Assembly: GCA_022606425.2 (NCBI GenBank)
Contig: JAHDVF020000840.1
Span: 868,001 to 932,000, forward strand
Source: Lepidostoma basale
Taxonomy: Eukaryota > Arthropoda > Insecta > Trichoptera > Lepidostomatidae
Reading direction: 5' to 3'
DNA length: 64,000 bases
The position numbers and the translations under genes are program-made. The notes below the pieces were generated by a model, which searched no databases, was not told where the DNA came from, and saw nothing but the letters and a program-made list of their open reading frames with translations. Of the stretch, positions 1-10,789 are shown piece by piece (position 1 is the first letter of the stretch; the number at the start of each line of letters is the position of its first letter).

Positions 1-298
1 TAGATGATTGTATCATAAGTAAAATTAAAAAAGGATCCCTGAGATGGTTTGGACATATGGAACAAATGGACGAGAGAAAAATGGTTAAAATGTTGTATAC
101 AAGCAGTGTGAGCGGAAAGAGAAGCCATGGAAGACCAAGGAAAGCATGCCATGACCAAATTAATCAAATACTTGAAAGGCGGCCTCATTCAAAGTCGGAA
201 AAATCGACGAGCTGCATGTTACGATGTATGAATGTGGAGGAAGACAGACTTGCTCCGGGGAAACTGCGAGATGGTTCGTTAGTTAGTTAGTTAGTTAG
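1..298 (+). mobile_element. LINE family A, 3' fragment
   Basis: This is the C-terminal tail of a LINE reverse transcriptase polyprotein, cut by the window edge. The reading LRWFGHMEQMDERKMVK is followed by the box GRPRKACHDQINQIL and a cysteine patch (SCMLRCMNVEE), as in the better copies at 15.1 and 40.2 kb. The frame is broken after the cysteine patch: the expected RRACMLRCMNVEEAREI is rearranged. The copy ends in GTTAGTTAGTTAGTTAG, the 3' repeat typical of this family. It is dead and 5'-truncated. The RTE-like assignment rests on the tail type and the 3' microsatellite and is tentative. Confidence 0.75.
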
Positions 299-503
299 AG
301 TAGACAGCGAAGGACGGTAATGTCAAAGAATGACACCACCAGACTCCCTTATATTGCACCACATAATCAGCCTCGTGGGACTCATCCTCGTGGAAGACCT
401 CCTAAAAGATAGAAGGTCAGCTAGGAATCTACCTCACAGGAGGAGCAACACCCGGGAGAAGAGACCACATAGGTCTACAACAAGAAAAAAGTAGAAGAAG
501 ACT
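298..503 (+). mobile_element. LINE family B, 3' fragment
   Basis: This is the terminal part of a second LINE family, starting straight after the TTAG tail of the previous fragment. It matches 27.95-28.15 and 55.2-55.4 kb: RLPYIAPHNQPRGTHPRGR, then a K-R box broken by a stop (PPKR*K), then the ending RPHRSTTRKK and an A-rich GAA tail. The abutment suggests that one element landed in or beside the other. Confidence 0.7.
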
Positions 504-1428
504 TTGGTCAAGAAACAATAAATATTGTATACAGTAATTGGGTTCAAACGACCTGGATAAGGAAGGACCACGACAGAAACGAGTGGTTCTTCAAAATGGA
601 CGACAACGGTATGAGATTTTTTTTGCTAATTTAATAATGTGTCGTTTCTTACGCCAACGGATCTTTGATGATTTCAAGTATTTTAATTAGTTAAATACTT
701 TTGAGATTGAAATTACTAATTGATATTAATTTGAATAAGTGTATTTGCAGACGAATAATTTGAAATAATAATTCTCTTTTCAAATATACAAGTGCGATCT
801 TTTTACAAATGGAATTTTTAAATAAACATAAAGCAAACGAAAAAATTGTTCCGATTAAATTACTCCGTACTGTCGTAAATTGCTCACTTACATAAAGGGA
901 GACCAACTACACGAGAGCAAGGGGGACGGAGTATGCCGTGCAACAGCGGCGCGAACGGGACGGATATAGTCATTAGAAGGAATAAATTCGGTAATAAATA
1001 TGCTAAGACCTAAAAATAAGTGCCATATAAATCATGGCATGAACGTAAATATGGAGAACATGTTATTCCGGACTTTGGCAGTGCAATTCCTTAAGAACAT
1101 CGAAACTTTCTGCACTAAATCACCTCTCGTCTTCTGATTGTCCGACATTTTGTTCAACTCGACGCGTTCTATTGTTTTTTTCTTGTTTTGTTTCACCGGT
1201 CGTATGCAGAACGTGACGTTTTCATTTTCGCGTCAAGATGGCGGGAAAAATAATGTGTCATGGAGATTCTTACATGTGTACACGTCAAATTTACATTCTT
1301 GCGTTCTTGTTAATACATTTTAATTGAGTTGTCTTCGCTGACATTACACATTTGAAGAAATATGAAATAGGATGAACATAAGAGTAAATATTAAATAAAT
1401 ATATTATATAATTACAATAAATTATTTT
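504..1428. other. No gene seen
   Basis: AT-rich sequence. Around 524-556 a stretch resembling the flank of SINE1 copies (CAGTAATTGGGTTCAAACG) appears, as at 59.78 kb. Short ORFs here are AT-rich and have no recognisable domain. Confidence 0.4.
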
Positions 1429-1672
1429 AGGATTAATTGTATCTTAATAAAGACGAAGATGTAAATTGTTTTCTGGGAACAGAATATGGTGGCTGAGGCG
1501 CTTACAGGATTTATGACCTGTCATTGGTTGGGTTGAGCGATCGATTTATGTTTAACAACATTCCTCATTCCGCCCTTCTTACGACCATCACGTCTGACAA
1601 ATTTTTGGAAGTTGTATATATGCTAGAATGCTGCGCCTATCTTCACATTTTTTAGTTCACTCTACACTAGCT
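1429..1672 (-). repeat. Interspersed repeat W, copy 1
   Basis: A roughly 260-bp repeat found at least eight times in the window. Read on the minus strand it runs from a TAGATGGCGCTAGTGTAG-like start (diverged here) through GCGATCGCTTAACCCAACC-like and CAATGACAGGTCATAAGTCC blocks to ACAATTAATCCT. The block ACAGG...CCTGT can form a small hairpin. There is no ORF, no clear terminal inverted repeats and no box A/B, so the class is unknown. Confidence 0.7.
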
Positions 1673-1916
1673 AAATTGTTGTATTCCTACAAAATAAAAA
1701 ATTCTATTGACAGACATGTACGAGTACATCAATCGCAAGCTATCAATGTATGGTTTATTTTTATTTCAATAACATCATTTGAAAAGATCAAAGTCCAAGT
1801 CCAAGTATATGCGCAATCGCGTACTATTCTGCCATAAAATTATTGAAGAATTAAGAAAGAATTATAATCTCAAATATTAACCAAACTGGCGTAATTTTTT
1901 TTTTTTAAGTTATTTT

Positions 1917-2391
1917 AACTAACTAACTATCTTACCATCACGCCGTTTCTCCGGAGGGGTTCTCTCCTGAAATATCTCTCTCGCTTCCTCCACAGTCATA
2001 CATCGTAACATGCACGCTCGTCGATTTTTCCGACTTCGAATGTGACCGCCTTTCAGTATTTGATTAATTTGGTCATGATATGCTTTCCTTGGTCTTCCAC
2101 GACTTATTTTTCCACACACACTGCTTGCATACAACATTATAACCATTCTTCTCTCGACCATTCGTTCCATATGTCCAAACCATATGAGGTATCCTTTTCT
2201 AATTTTACTTATGATGCAATCATCTGCATACTTCCATACATAAGGGTTGGCACTAGAACTCCAATATGTACTGCCATCTTTATTTTAGTAGGAATATTTA
2301 TATTTGCAGTGATGAGAGCGCCAATAATTTTATTCCCAGCATCGACCCTTCTTTCGATATCTTTCTCCATTTTTCCATCTCTTGTAAACAT
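1917..2391 (-). mobile_element. LINE family A, internally deleted 3' copy
   Basis: The minus strand reads AVHIGVLVPTLMYGSMQM (end of the RT region), then jumps to KIRKGYLIWFGHMERM, GRPRKAYHDQINQIL and the cysteine patch RRACMLRCMTVEEAREI. The stretch that normally carries WNWQKKDESRINAVEMRSL is missing, so the copy has an internal deletion. The 3' end (plus-strand 1917 onward) is AACTAACTAACTATC, i.e. TTAG repeats. Confidence 0.75.
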
Positions 2392-2419
2392 GCATGTTAT
2401 TTTATTTCATTCATATTTT

Positions 2420-2525
2420 TAAAATATGAGTTTTTTAATAACTACTTACACTTTCGTGTTATTAAAAAACTTCATCTAATTTAATTACTTTTTTAAATTA
2501 ACTTCCATCAAGAGATTTCAATAAA
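2420..2525. repeat. P2 foldback remnant without its core
   Basis: The blocks TTTTTTAATAACTACTTACAC and AACTTCCATCAAGAGATTTC are the arm ends of P2 foldbacks (compare 8.15-8.28, 28.6-28.7 kb). The hammerhead-like tip is absent, so this is a deletion derivative. Confidence 0.5.
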
Positions 2526-3291
2526 CGCGTAACTCGCAGTGTGAGTGTGATGAAAGCTCTGGAGGTGCTTTTTCAACAAATGCATCAGGAAAGAACAGTG
2601 TGGCGGCCCATTCTCTTTGCGTACACTTTCGTAGAAACGGTGTGATGGTTTATTTGTATTTGTATGTCAATTCATCAGATTTTTCTCTTTACGCAGAGTT
2701 ATGAAAAAGATCGTAACTATTATCAGATAATACAAGTTTTAAGATCATGGTATGTATTTAAAAGAAGCCAAATTCTATCGCCGCTAACGAGCCACTAATT
2801 ATATTTTTAATCGAGAAACAAAGCTATTCAATCCATCAGATAAACGAATATAACTCATTTAAGAGCGTCCATTCGTTAAGTTCGGCCGCCCTACAAACTG
2901 GTGATGTGAGTTTTCGAAAATTATCGATTTATTTTAGGACCTGTCAATCCGTGTTAACAGTAAAGACACCATTCGATTTTGTGGTATCTTCCGATAATAA
3001 TTCGTTTAAAAAAACACGGCCTCTTTTCTTATCACATTCTTCCATCAAAATACTTTTTATATCCAAACTCACGAACCCGACAGACATTATCCTGCCCGAA
3101 CGTTGGCTTGCTTGCTGGTTCAGCAAACGTTTTTTTCGATATTCATATTTTCAATAAACTGTATATTAAATGACAATTGACATTACAAAATTACAACATG
3201 TTTGTGTTTAAGTACACTCCTTTTATGATTTAAAACGTTATTTCAATATGTTTGGTCTATGAATAACACATTCAATATGCACGCAACTGTG
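2526..3291. other. No gene seen
   Basis: Unassigned AT-rich DNA. Overlapping short ORFs on both strands around 2.9-3.15 kb show no recognisable domain. Confidence 0.4.
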
Positions 3292-3304
3292 ATAGAGAAA
3301 CAGA
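3292..3304. repeat. Target-site duplication of LINE D, left
   Basis: ATAGAGAAACAGA, identical to 4170-4182. Confidence 0.85.
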
Positions 3305-4169
3305 CTTTGAATTCCTATGATCATACAACTCTTGAAGAGTTTTAGCCTCCTTGATGATTTTTCGCCAAGCTCCTCGATCCTGCGCCTTTAGCTCCCAGCA
3401 GTCCGATTTGCCCAATCTAGCCAGATCAGCCAGAACATTGTCCATTAGGCGCTGTCTAGGCCTTCCTAGAGGTCTTACTCCAGTCGGTCTAGACACGTAC
3501 AGGGCAGTGGCGGTACTCCCATAGAAGCCCAAAAGCCCGGCTTGCGTAAGAAATTTTGAATCAAAACCTCTTCTGAATTACAGAGGTTCAGCTGTTGTAG
3601 CTATTCTTCTTACGTCTGATGGGAACATTGTTGGAAGGTGATTTGGTGGGTTGTTGGTTTATGCGGCGCTATGATTACTTAGATTTGGGGGATTTGATTC
3701 AAAGTTTCTTACGCAAACCGGCCTTCTGGGCTTCTATGGGAGTACCGCCATTGGTACAGGGTCTTGATTGCTCTGGTCTCTTTGGCTCGGCATACGTGCC
3801 CAATCCATGCCAGGTGACCGGCTCCCATGGTGCATGTTATAAGGGGCTGCTGGGTCATCGTACGGATCTCTTGGTTGGTCCTAGGCCTCCAAGTTCCCGC
3901 TGCAACACTGGGTCTTGTTTCCAGAATAATTCTAATTATTCTATTCTCAAACCAGTGGATTCTTTGTTGTTCTCTTAGGGTCATTGTCCATGACTCAGAA
4001 CCATATGTCACCACTGGCTTGATGATGATGTTATAAATACGCAGCTTGGTATTCCTGGATAGAAGCTTGGACTTTAGGAAGGTTCGCAAGGAGGCTGCAG
4101 CTCGTAGGCCTTTTTGAACTCTGTGTTCCAATTCCGCGTGCATATTGTTGGCTTCCGGCATGACCGTAC
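3305..4169 (-). mobile_element. LINE family D, 5'-truncated copy split by a hAT MITE
   Basis: The minus strand encodes the end of a LINE polyprotein. The first part (4161 to about 3760) has RVQKGLRAAASLRTFLKSKL, LRIYNIIIKPVVTYGSESW (RT C-terminal region) and GHLAWIGHVCRAKETRAIK. The second part (3504 to 3305) has RPTGVRPLGRPRQRLMDNV and DRGAWRKIIKEAKTLQ. Joined across the insert at 3505-3753 they form one tail of the usual layout. A 13-bp direct repeat (ATAGAGAAACAGA) flanks the copy at 3292-3304 and 4170-4182, a clean target-site duplication that fixes both ends. Confidence 0.85.
3505..3753. mobile_element. hAT-type MITE (249 bp)
   Basis: The element begins CAGTGGCGGTACTCCCATAG and ends with the reverse complement of CAATGGCGGTACTCCCATAG. 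The terminal inverted repeats continue for about 60 bp with few mismatches. It is flanked by an identical 8-bp direct repeat GTACAGGG (3497-3504 and 3754-3761). CAGTGG-type ends with 8-bp duplications are the hallmark of the hAT superfamily. The interior has no transposase, so it is a non-autonomous MITE. It interrupts LINE D and is therefore younger than it. Confidence 0.88.
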
Positions 4170-4182
4170 ATAGAGAAACAGA
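4170..4182. repeat. Target-site duplication of LINE D, right
   Basis: ATAGAGAAACAGA, identical to 3292-3304. Confidence 0.85.
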
Positions 4183-4481
4183 ACGAACAGAATTTTAAAT
4201 CTACGCCACACTACAACGCAAGTGATTTTCGCAAGTGAATTCGACATTAGCGCCATCTATAGTAAACAAACATAACTATGGATTATTCTCAGAAGGTCAA
4301 TTATTCATGAACTTTCCAGAAGGTTTTAGCGGTCGCCTACCGGGTCCAATTGTGAATCTTAACCATCAAGGGACCCACTCAAACACACACAATAATTTCG
4401 CCAAAATCGGTCCAGCATTTAGGGAGACTTCAAGTACATACGCCCGTACAGAAGAATTATATATATATAAGGATTATTGAA

Positions 4482-4580
4482 GATCACGAAAGAGATGGAG
4501 GGATAGCTGGGAGTCTCCCAAGAGAGGCCAGCCTGATTACAGGAACAGACCAAAGGACAAGGTAGAAGATGTTTTCAGTA
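4482..4580 (+). mobile_element. LINE family B, terminal fragment
   Basis: A short 3' piece reading RRWRDSWESPKRGQPDY then RNRPKDKVEE. It resembles the minus-strand copy at 46.38-46.66 kb, whose tail also has RQPPKRGQSDFRNRPK. Only the last ~100 bp remain. Confidence 0.55.
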
Positions 4581-5411
4581 GTCACATTATCTAGCTCTAA
4601 CAATGCTATTGAACAAAAAAAAATTAATCTAATAATATGCATGTGATTGGTGTTTTATTGACACAAACTTGATACTGAGTTCTTAAAAAATATGTTTTTA
4701 AATTAACGGACATCAGATTTCGATTTTCAAATATCGATTGCTAATCGTTCGATTATTGAAATTTCAAATAACTTGTTTATAACCATCACTAGCACGAATC
4801 ACAAGTCCAAGGCCACCAGCGAAATAACAAATGAACAAAAGATCATGCACTGGGTTTAAAAAAAAAACAATAGATAGTTGAGACGTTTTTTCTCCGATTA
4901 ATTTTAATTCGCGTAAAATTGGTTGCTTAAAATATCTGGTTTAGATTTCTGTGTCAAACAAAATGGCGGAGTTATGCCAATATTTTTTTTAAGCTCAATA
5001 ATGACCTAAAATGCGCGATGTCTTTCGCTAAGTAGCGAGAATCGTGGAGAGTGATTTAGATACGCTGTGAATATTTTGATGACATCGTCGCTATAAAAAT
5101 TTGAGTACATGTTTATTTTTGATCAATGCGTAATACATGCTAACGACTTTGCAGATTTTGTGGGGTGCTAACACATACGAAGACATTTTGTAATCAAAAC
5201 GTAAAATATTCCTATTATTCGGAGTTTTTTTTTTTCTTATTATTACAAATTTTTTTTTCATTAAGTAAATATTGTAAACAAGCTTTCAATTGCTCTGTAA
5301 ATAACCATAGCGTCATTTCCCCTTAATCGATAAGTAAATTCTATCCTGATACACAACTCTTACTTGCAAACTCGCCCGTGCAAACACGAAATTATAAATA
5401 ATAAAAATAAT
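4581..5411. other. No gene seen
   Basis: AT-rich unassigned sequence with poly-A and poly-T runs. Confidence 0.4.
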
Positions 5412-5562
5412 AATGTGGAATGAAGAATGTTGTATTACATAAAGTGTGCACTTAACCCAACCAATGACAGGTCATAAGTCCTGTAAACACCTTGATCAAC
5501 CATATTCTGTTTCCAATTTGCATCTTCGTCTCCATTGAGATACAATTGATTCTTGAATAATA
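5412..5562 (+). repeat. Repeat W, 3' half
   Basis: Contains CTTAACCCAACCAATGACAG, GGTCATAAGTCCTGTAAAC, the TTCTGTTTCC block and the ending TTGAGATACAATTGATTC. The 5' part with the AGATGGCGC block is missing. Confidence 0.65.
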
Positions 5563-5837
5563 ATTACCGTTTAAATTTAGTAGTCTTACACGATTTCGTG
5601 TCAATAGAAGAAAAGAAAAGGAAAATCGAATCGAACTATATTCATCTCAATGCCCCTCAATCTTGACTACATAATTACATAAGAATACAATAATTGGTAT
5701 CTTTGAATACTGGTAGACCCTATAAACGAGCGTATAAACAGACAAATAAAGGACTCTATGATACTGTATTCACCATTAAGATAAAATAATTGTCCGAAAA
5801 CAACACACGCCCTACGAATTGTAATTTTGAAGATACT

Positions 5838-6035
5838 AATTATTTTATAATTAATACGAATGAAAACGTCAATTTTCTAGAAGTTTTATTATATTTTATG
5901 GGAATGACATGTTTCGCCCTTCTAACGCATTATAAAATGTGCCTTAGAAGGGCGAAACATGTCAATCCCATAAAATATAATTAAACTTCTTGAAAACTGA
6001 CTTTTTCTTTCGTACTAATTATTTAATATGGAGTT
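5838..6035. repeat. P1 foldback
   Basis: A long palindrome. The left arm runs TTAATACGAATGAAAACGTC through TTTTATGGGAATGACATG to the tip; the right arm repeats it in reverse and ends TATGGAGTTTTACGTCATTG. Both tips carry a GGGCGAAACATGTC hammerhead-like motif: plus strand about 5940-5963, minus strand about 5906-5934 with core TATAATG degenerate. There is no ORF. The structure fits paired terminal repeats of a Penelope-like element or a non-autonomous derivative; this is inference. Confidence 0.75.
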
Positions 6036-6065
6036 TTACGTCATTGTTCGAGAAAAAATAAACTA

Positions 6066-6310
6066 ATTATTTTACTGAAATCTCTCGATGGAAGTTTACT
6101 CGTATTTAAAAGAATATTTAAATTAAATAAGTTTTTTTTTATTAACTATTTTCACTTTTTGTCATTGTTTGACAGCGATCGGTTTCGCTAAGCTAGCTGG
6201 GATCTATAGACTGGTTCGAAGTCTGTCTAGCTAATCTGGCGAAACCGGTCGCTGTCAAAATAAAGGCAATAAGTGGAAGTAGTAGTAAAAAAAAAATCGT
6301 TTTATTTCAT
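6066..6310. repeat. P2 foldback
   Basis: Arms begin TCTCTCGATGGAAGTTTACT on the left and end TAAAAAAAAAATCGTTTTAT on the right. The tips show TGACAGCGATCGGTTTCGCT and GGCGAAACCGGTCGCTGTCA as near-perfect inverses. The GAAA is followed by the palindrome CCGG (mutated to CCGA on one arm) and TC. The CTGANGA core is not recognisable in this copy. Confidence 0.75.
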
Positions 6311-6756
6311 TATTATTTAGAAATTAGAATTTTAAATGTTTGTGTTTTTTTTTAAATAATTTTATCTTTCTTTTTATCCACTTAAATAAAACTTTTTTTT
6401 CCACCTATCAACTCTTAGATTAAAGAAAAAAATACGAATAAAGCGGCATCAGCAATGCAGTACAAGTATCGAAGTTTCACCGTACATTTCTCAATGAAAT
6501 GTTTAATTACCCAAAAGATGTATTACGCAAGGTCTGTTATACTCGGAGTTACTAAAATAGTTCACATCACTTCGGATCTAAGTTTAAATTGCTGAAACAT
6601 TCTCACTGACGAAATGCGAAGTTGTCACATAAATTAATTCGCCGTGTACACGAAATATACTTTAATAAGTTCATTCCGGGTAACATTGGACCACTTTCAT
6701 TAATATTTATTCGATGAACAGAGATGTACTGTAATAAAATATATACAAAGTAACAT

Positions 6757-7430
6757 CTTCTTCTTCTTCTTCTTGCTTAGCCTATTCCCGTCCACTCCTG
6801 GACAAAGGCTTCCTCCATTTGCTTCCATGTCATTCTGTCCTGTGCAGACTGCATCCAGGTTATTCCGACGTTTCTGTTTAGATCATCCTTCCACCATAGT
6901 TGCGGTCGCCCTGCACTTCTCTTCGCCATCCACGGTCTCCAATAATAACAATAATAATAATAATATGCTAACTTTTAAAGCGCCGTTTTTGTCATGTAAT
7001 CACCTCAAGGGCGTATTAAGACGTGTTGCGTATTAAGACGTGTTTTAAATCTAAAAATCTAAATGTGACCGCTTAAAAAGCGATCGGTTTAAAAGTATAG
7101 TAGAACAAAGTATAAATGTTTCCAAGTCAGCAGTCTTCTTGTCCACTTTTCATCTGAGCTTCTGGCTTCGTGACCTGCCCATTGTCATTTTAGAGTCGCC
7201 ACCCGGTGGATGATGTCAGTGACCTTTGTTTTTTCTCTCACCGTATCGTTTCTGACTCTGTCTCTTAGGCTTATTCCTAACATGGCTCTTTCCATGGCTC
7301 TTTGGGTCATTCGTAGTTTCTCGGCACTTTGTTTGGACAATGTAACAGTTTCAAGACCATAAGTACCAACTGGCAGAACGCAGGCTTCATAGACTTTTCG
7401 TTTCTGGTTGATCGGTATTTTCCGGTTTTT
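6757..7430 (-). mobile_element. LINE family C, split by a family I fragment
   Basis: The minus strand resembles the better copy at 48.66-49.07 kb (LGISLRDRVRNDT, DIIHRVATLKWQWAGH, then GRPQLRW and MEEAFVQEWTGIG) and ends in a GAA-rich tail seen as CTTCTTCTTCTTCTTC on the plus strand. It is interrupted at about 6943-7120. The whole copy is flanked by AAAGTAACAT at 6747-6756 and 7431-7440, a 10-bp target-site duplication. Confidence 0.82.
6943..7120 (-). mobile_element. LINE family I 3' UTR fragment inserted in LINE C
   Basis: Contains AATAATAATAATATGC, then TTTTAAAGCGCCGTTTTTG and CACCTCAAGGGCG, the same block order as 49.09-49.17 kb and 63.83-63.90 kb. The host LINE C text CTCCAA occurs at the left junction and TTCCAA at the right, so a short duplication marks the insertion. 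Confidence 0.7.
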
Positions 7431-7760
7431 AAAGTAACATCATATATACTAAATTAATAAGATTTCAATTTTGGATAACATATCAGACTTGGAGCGCGAG
7501 AAAACTGGTTCGACAGTGAGAAAGCAGAGTGCCACCGTAAATAATATGTTTCTTAAACATTACTTCATTCATATGAAATAAGTAGATCTCTGAAGTTAAA
7601 ATATTCGCTCTAGATCAATATTGATCACTTTCCTCACTGGTATCACCAGAAATAGGTTGCTTTTTGTTGCAAAACAAAAACAAAATTTAACGCTTCCCAA
7701 GAATTCCAAGGTAAAATTTTACCTGAATATATGATATGGAAAAGTGTGCGTATTGTTTTT

Positions 7761-7936
7761 TTAACCATCACTCCGTCTCCCCGCAGGGGTAGGGAGAAAG
7801 ATCGGACTGCCACACTTTTCTTTTCTGACATATTTCTCTCGCTTCCTCAACATTCATACATCTTGTCATGCACGCGCGTCGATTTCTCTGACTCCTCACA
7901 TGGCCGACATTCAATATTTGATGTATTTGATCGTGT
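7761..7936 (-). mobile_element. LINE family A, terminal fragment
   Basis: On the minus strand the fragment gives NVGHVRSQRNRRACMTRCM, NVEEAREICQ and the ending LPLRGDGVMVK. The 3' TTAG repeat is almost lost. It matches 11.77-11.94 kb. Confidence 0.7.
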
Positions 7937-8139
7937 GTATTGTTTAAAACAGTAAATCCAAATATCTTGACGAAACCTAAAATTTTAGGATGTGAAATGA
8001 AAAAAAATCGATAGTTTCTTATGCATTATTCATTTTCCGGAACGATTATCTCATATAAATAATTTGTTGGAAAAAATGTCCTTATAAAATCAATTAATAA
8101 TCTATAATAAAATAAGTACACATTTTGCAAAATAATCTA

Positions 8140-8290
8140 ATATTTTTTCTGAAATCTCTCGATGGAAGTTAATTTTATATAGTTATTAAATAAGGCAATG
8201 TTTTTAATAACTACTTTCTCTTTTGTCCTTATTTCGACGGAAATAAAAACGAAAGTGGAAGTAATTATTTAAAAAAATCATGAATGTTAC
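8140..8290. repeat. P2 foldback, tip deleted
   Basis: Outer arms CTGAAATCTCTCGATGGAAG, TTAATAACTACTTTC and ACGAAAGTGGAAGTAATTAT are present, but the GAAACCGG hammerhead-like tip has been deleted, leaving TTTCGACGGAAATAAA at the centre. Confidence 0.65.
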
Positions 8291-8321
8291 CAATATTTGT
8301 AGACAAATACTGGATTTTTAG

Positions 8322-8580
8322 ACAGATGGCGCTAGTGTAGATTGAACTAAAAATGTGAAGTGTCATCCAACATAGTAGCATATATACAACTTCCAAAAAA
8401 TTGTTGGACGTGGTGGTCGTAAGAAGGGCGGAATGGGGAATGTTGTTAACATAAAGCGATCGCTTAACCCAACCAATGACAGGTCATAAGTCCTGTAAAC
8501 GCCTCGACCAACATTTCTGTTTCCAAAAAAAAAAAACAATTTACATCTTCGTCTCTATTGAGATACAATCAATCCTTAAA
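8322..8580 (+). repeat. Repeat W, full-length copy
   Basis: One of the two most complete copies. It begins AGATGGCGCTAGTGTAGATT, passes ACGTGGTGGTCGTAAGAAGG and AAGCGATCGCTTAACCC, and ends TTGAGATACAATCAATCCTT. It is non-coding. Confidence 0.75.
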
Positions 8581-8585
8581 TAAAT

Positions 8586-9430
8586 CATGTTTATTTAAAT
8601 TTTTATAAAGGAAAAAGAAATTTGACTTTCATTTATTAATTTTCGTTATCATTATTTAAATTGCACTAATTGCATCATGAAATTGTTCTATTATGAAAGG
8701 TTTAAACTTTATATAAGAAAACTAATGTTATGTTCCTAATATTATATTCCATTGCGTGTGAGCTTTAAAATGATGAAAATAATATAATACATATAATCAC
8801 CATGGTTTTGTCCAATGTTACCCTGGATGATTCTAATATTAGCCCAATCTCAGTTCTTTACAATGTGCTCCGGTTCTTTTTATTTATTTTCGCAAATAGA
8901 AAGTTGACGTCACATTCCAAGAGCAGAAATATTGAAGAATTCTAAAGAAAGTTATTCAAACAAATCAAATATACAAATTGTCGCCGTTCCCCCAACCCCG
9001 TGTGGAAACACATTTGTTGGTAATAAGGAATTCTCCCAAAGATACATTTATTCGTGTCTGAATACAGTTTTTGAATGTACAATTTGTGAAAGAAACAGTT
9101 TTAAAAATTATTTCGCCATTCATTGACTTGAACTGAATAAATTGTATCATTTGAAGTTATCTCAGTTGTGCATGCTAAATTATAATTAAGTTTTTGATGC
9201 TAAAATATAACAGAAATGGTTACACTTTTAACAAACTCTTGGTTTGGTGCAAACTTTTCATTTATCATTACTCAAAAACAATATTATATTATATTTTCTA
9301 CTATTTTCGCTAGTGTGTGTCGTAGATTCACATTTGAAATCTTTGCTACTTTATTGCATTCTTCAAAAACAAGAAGGTACTCATCATTTTTCAGTTTGAA
9401 AACAACGAGAACTATCCAAAACATGTTCAT
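8586..9430. other. No gene seen
   Basis: AT-rich unassigned sequence. Short ORFs at 8.9-9.5 kb have no recognisable domain. Confidence 0.4.
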
Positions 9431-9435
9431 GAAGA

Positions 9436-9500
9436 GGGCAATACTTGACGATAGATTAGCTACCTATCACATGTCACGATAATCAATACCATAGCTATAC
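9436..9500 (+). mobile_element. SINE1, 3' end only
   Basis: GATAGATTAGCTACCTATCA followed by CATGTCACGATAATCAATA is the 3' block of SINE1 (compare 59.72-59.77 kb). The tRNA-like head is absent. Confidence 0.6.
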
Positions 9501-9510
9501 CCTTTACATA

Positions 9511-9565
9511 GATTTGGCTCGCGCTGTAATGATGTAAAGAGCGATTCAACAAAATAATAATAATA
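9511..9565. repeat. Small repeat ending in AATAATAAT
   Basis: GCTCGCGCTGTAATGATGTA then ATTCAACAAAATAATAAT recurs in diverged form at about 9916-9965 and 52885-52940. Its nature is unknown. Confidence 0.45.
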
Positions 9566-9589
9566 TTAATAAAGTGAAAATACATTGTG

Positions 9590-9735
9590 TTTGTTAGGAT
9601 CTTGGAAAAATCCATGTAACTCGTCTTTCCTAACCGACATTTCGGAAATCGTTGCAGTCACCATCACCAAGGGAGTAATTATATTTTCTTATAACTTCAA
9701 GAGCCCAAAAATATGTATTGCTACCGACCATGAAA
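9590..9735. repeat. P7 foldback, internally deleted
   Basis: The left arm GGATCTTGGAAAAATCCATG and TTTCGGAAATCGTTGCAGTC matches the P7 palindrome at 58.24-58.45 kb. The distal right end (GAAAATCTACACAATTATT) is retained, but the right-hand hammerhead-like tip is gone. The minus-strand motif has GAAAT in place of GAAAC. Confidence 0.6.
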
Positions 9736-10020
9736 ATCTACACAATTATTTGAAAATACATTGTTTAAAAAATATATTTAAAATATTATATTTAACTCAA
9801 TTATTTGCCAAATGATAGCATCAAAGAGGTAATTGTCATTTTTCCTTTCACATGTTTCTATTTTATACGTATTTCCTTTGATATTCTTTTTTTCAACTAT
9901 TATATTGATTTGCCTTTTGTCGTGGTGGTGTAAAGATTTGTTCAACAAAATAATAATAATATGAATAATTCGAAACTGTCCTAGTAAAGCGATTATAAAT
10001 TAATAATTGTATATCTACAA

Positions 10021-10053
10021 CTGTCGATACCAGCGAGTCTGGCGAAACCGGTC
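10021..10053 (+). ncRNA. Hammerhead-like motif, P2
   Basis: Core CTGTCGA (consensus CTGATGA, changed at positions 6 and 7), one T, helix II ACCAG/CTGGC with loop CGAGT, GAAA, palindrome CCGG, then TC. The two core changes make activity unlikely; the architecture is kept. Confidence 0.5.
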
Positions 10054-10130
10054 GCTGTAGAAATAAATACAAATGTAGAAGTAGTTATAAAAAAACATTG
10101 TTTTATTTAATTATTATCTGCAAATTAAAT
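10021..10130 (+). repeat. P2 foldback, right arm
   Basis: Starts at the tip motif (10021-10053) and continues with AAATAAATACAAATGTAGAA and the AAAAAACATTGTTTTATTTA arm end. No left arm is attached. Confidence 0.7.
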
Positions 10131-10612
10131 GTCTTACTCAGTGCGCCTCATATTTATCTGCAATTAAAGTTTTATAAATGGTTCAAAGCTACTTTCATGC
10201 CATAGATTATTATTTTTAATTAAGTACCGACCTAATTAGATATTTTTTTAATGTTCTTAATCACCAGGTTATGGCCAGAGTCAATATTAATTAGTCAAAC
10301 ACTCGCATATTTATGGCAACCTTGGATCTCCATTTACAGCATCCTTGCGACGTCTGATTATTCTTATTTGTTCTACAACGATTTTATCGCTAATATTTAT
10401 AACCTAGGGACAGTCGGAATCGTTTTAAGATAAAGAAGATTGCGTTAATATTATTCTGTAAAAAATATATATAAGAGTAACAGCATATTCATCACGGTTA
10501 AAAATGCGACTACTTTAAATATGATACGTTTGACTGACAAATTTAGTTTGAATGCTTTTAACAGTGTAAGCATATTCAACAGAATCAATGTTCCTCTTTT
10601 AATATCAGCGGA

Positions 10613-10722
10613 AAAGACAATTGAACTACTAACATATAATATTTTCTTAGGAGGTCGACATTTTCATACTAATGATGCAATATTAACCACATTGTCTACG
10701 GATAGATTTGTACGCTTATAAC
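10613..10722. repeat. Direct repeat, copy 1
   Basis: The block from AAAGACAATTGAACTACTAA to GATAGATTTGTACGCTTATA recurs in the same orientation at 11502-11627, on the far side of a LINE cluster. Confidence 0.75.
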
Positions 10723-10789
10723 AACCCGTAGTTTGTAGCTGAGACAAAATGATAATATGTAATTATTAATAAACACAATCTTATTTTGC

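Noticed and set aside
284..299. Telomeric repeat
   Set aside because: The unit is TTAG, not TTAGG, and it is the 3' tail of a LINE copy.
3619..3978. 119-codon plus-strand ORF
   Set aside because: Antisense shadow of LINE D and the hAT MITE.
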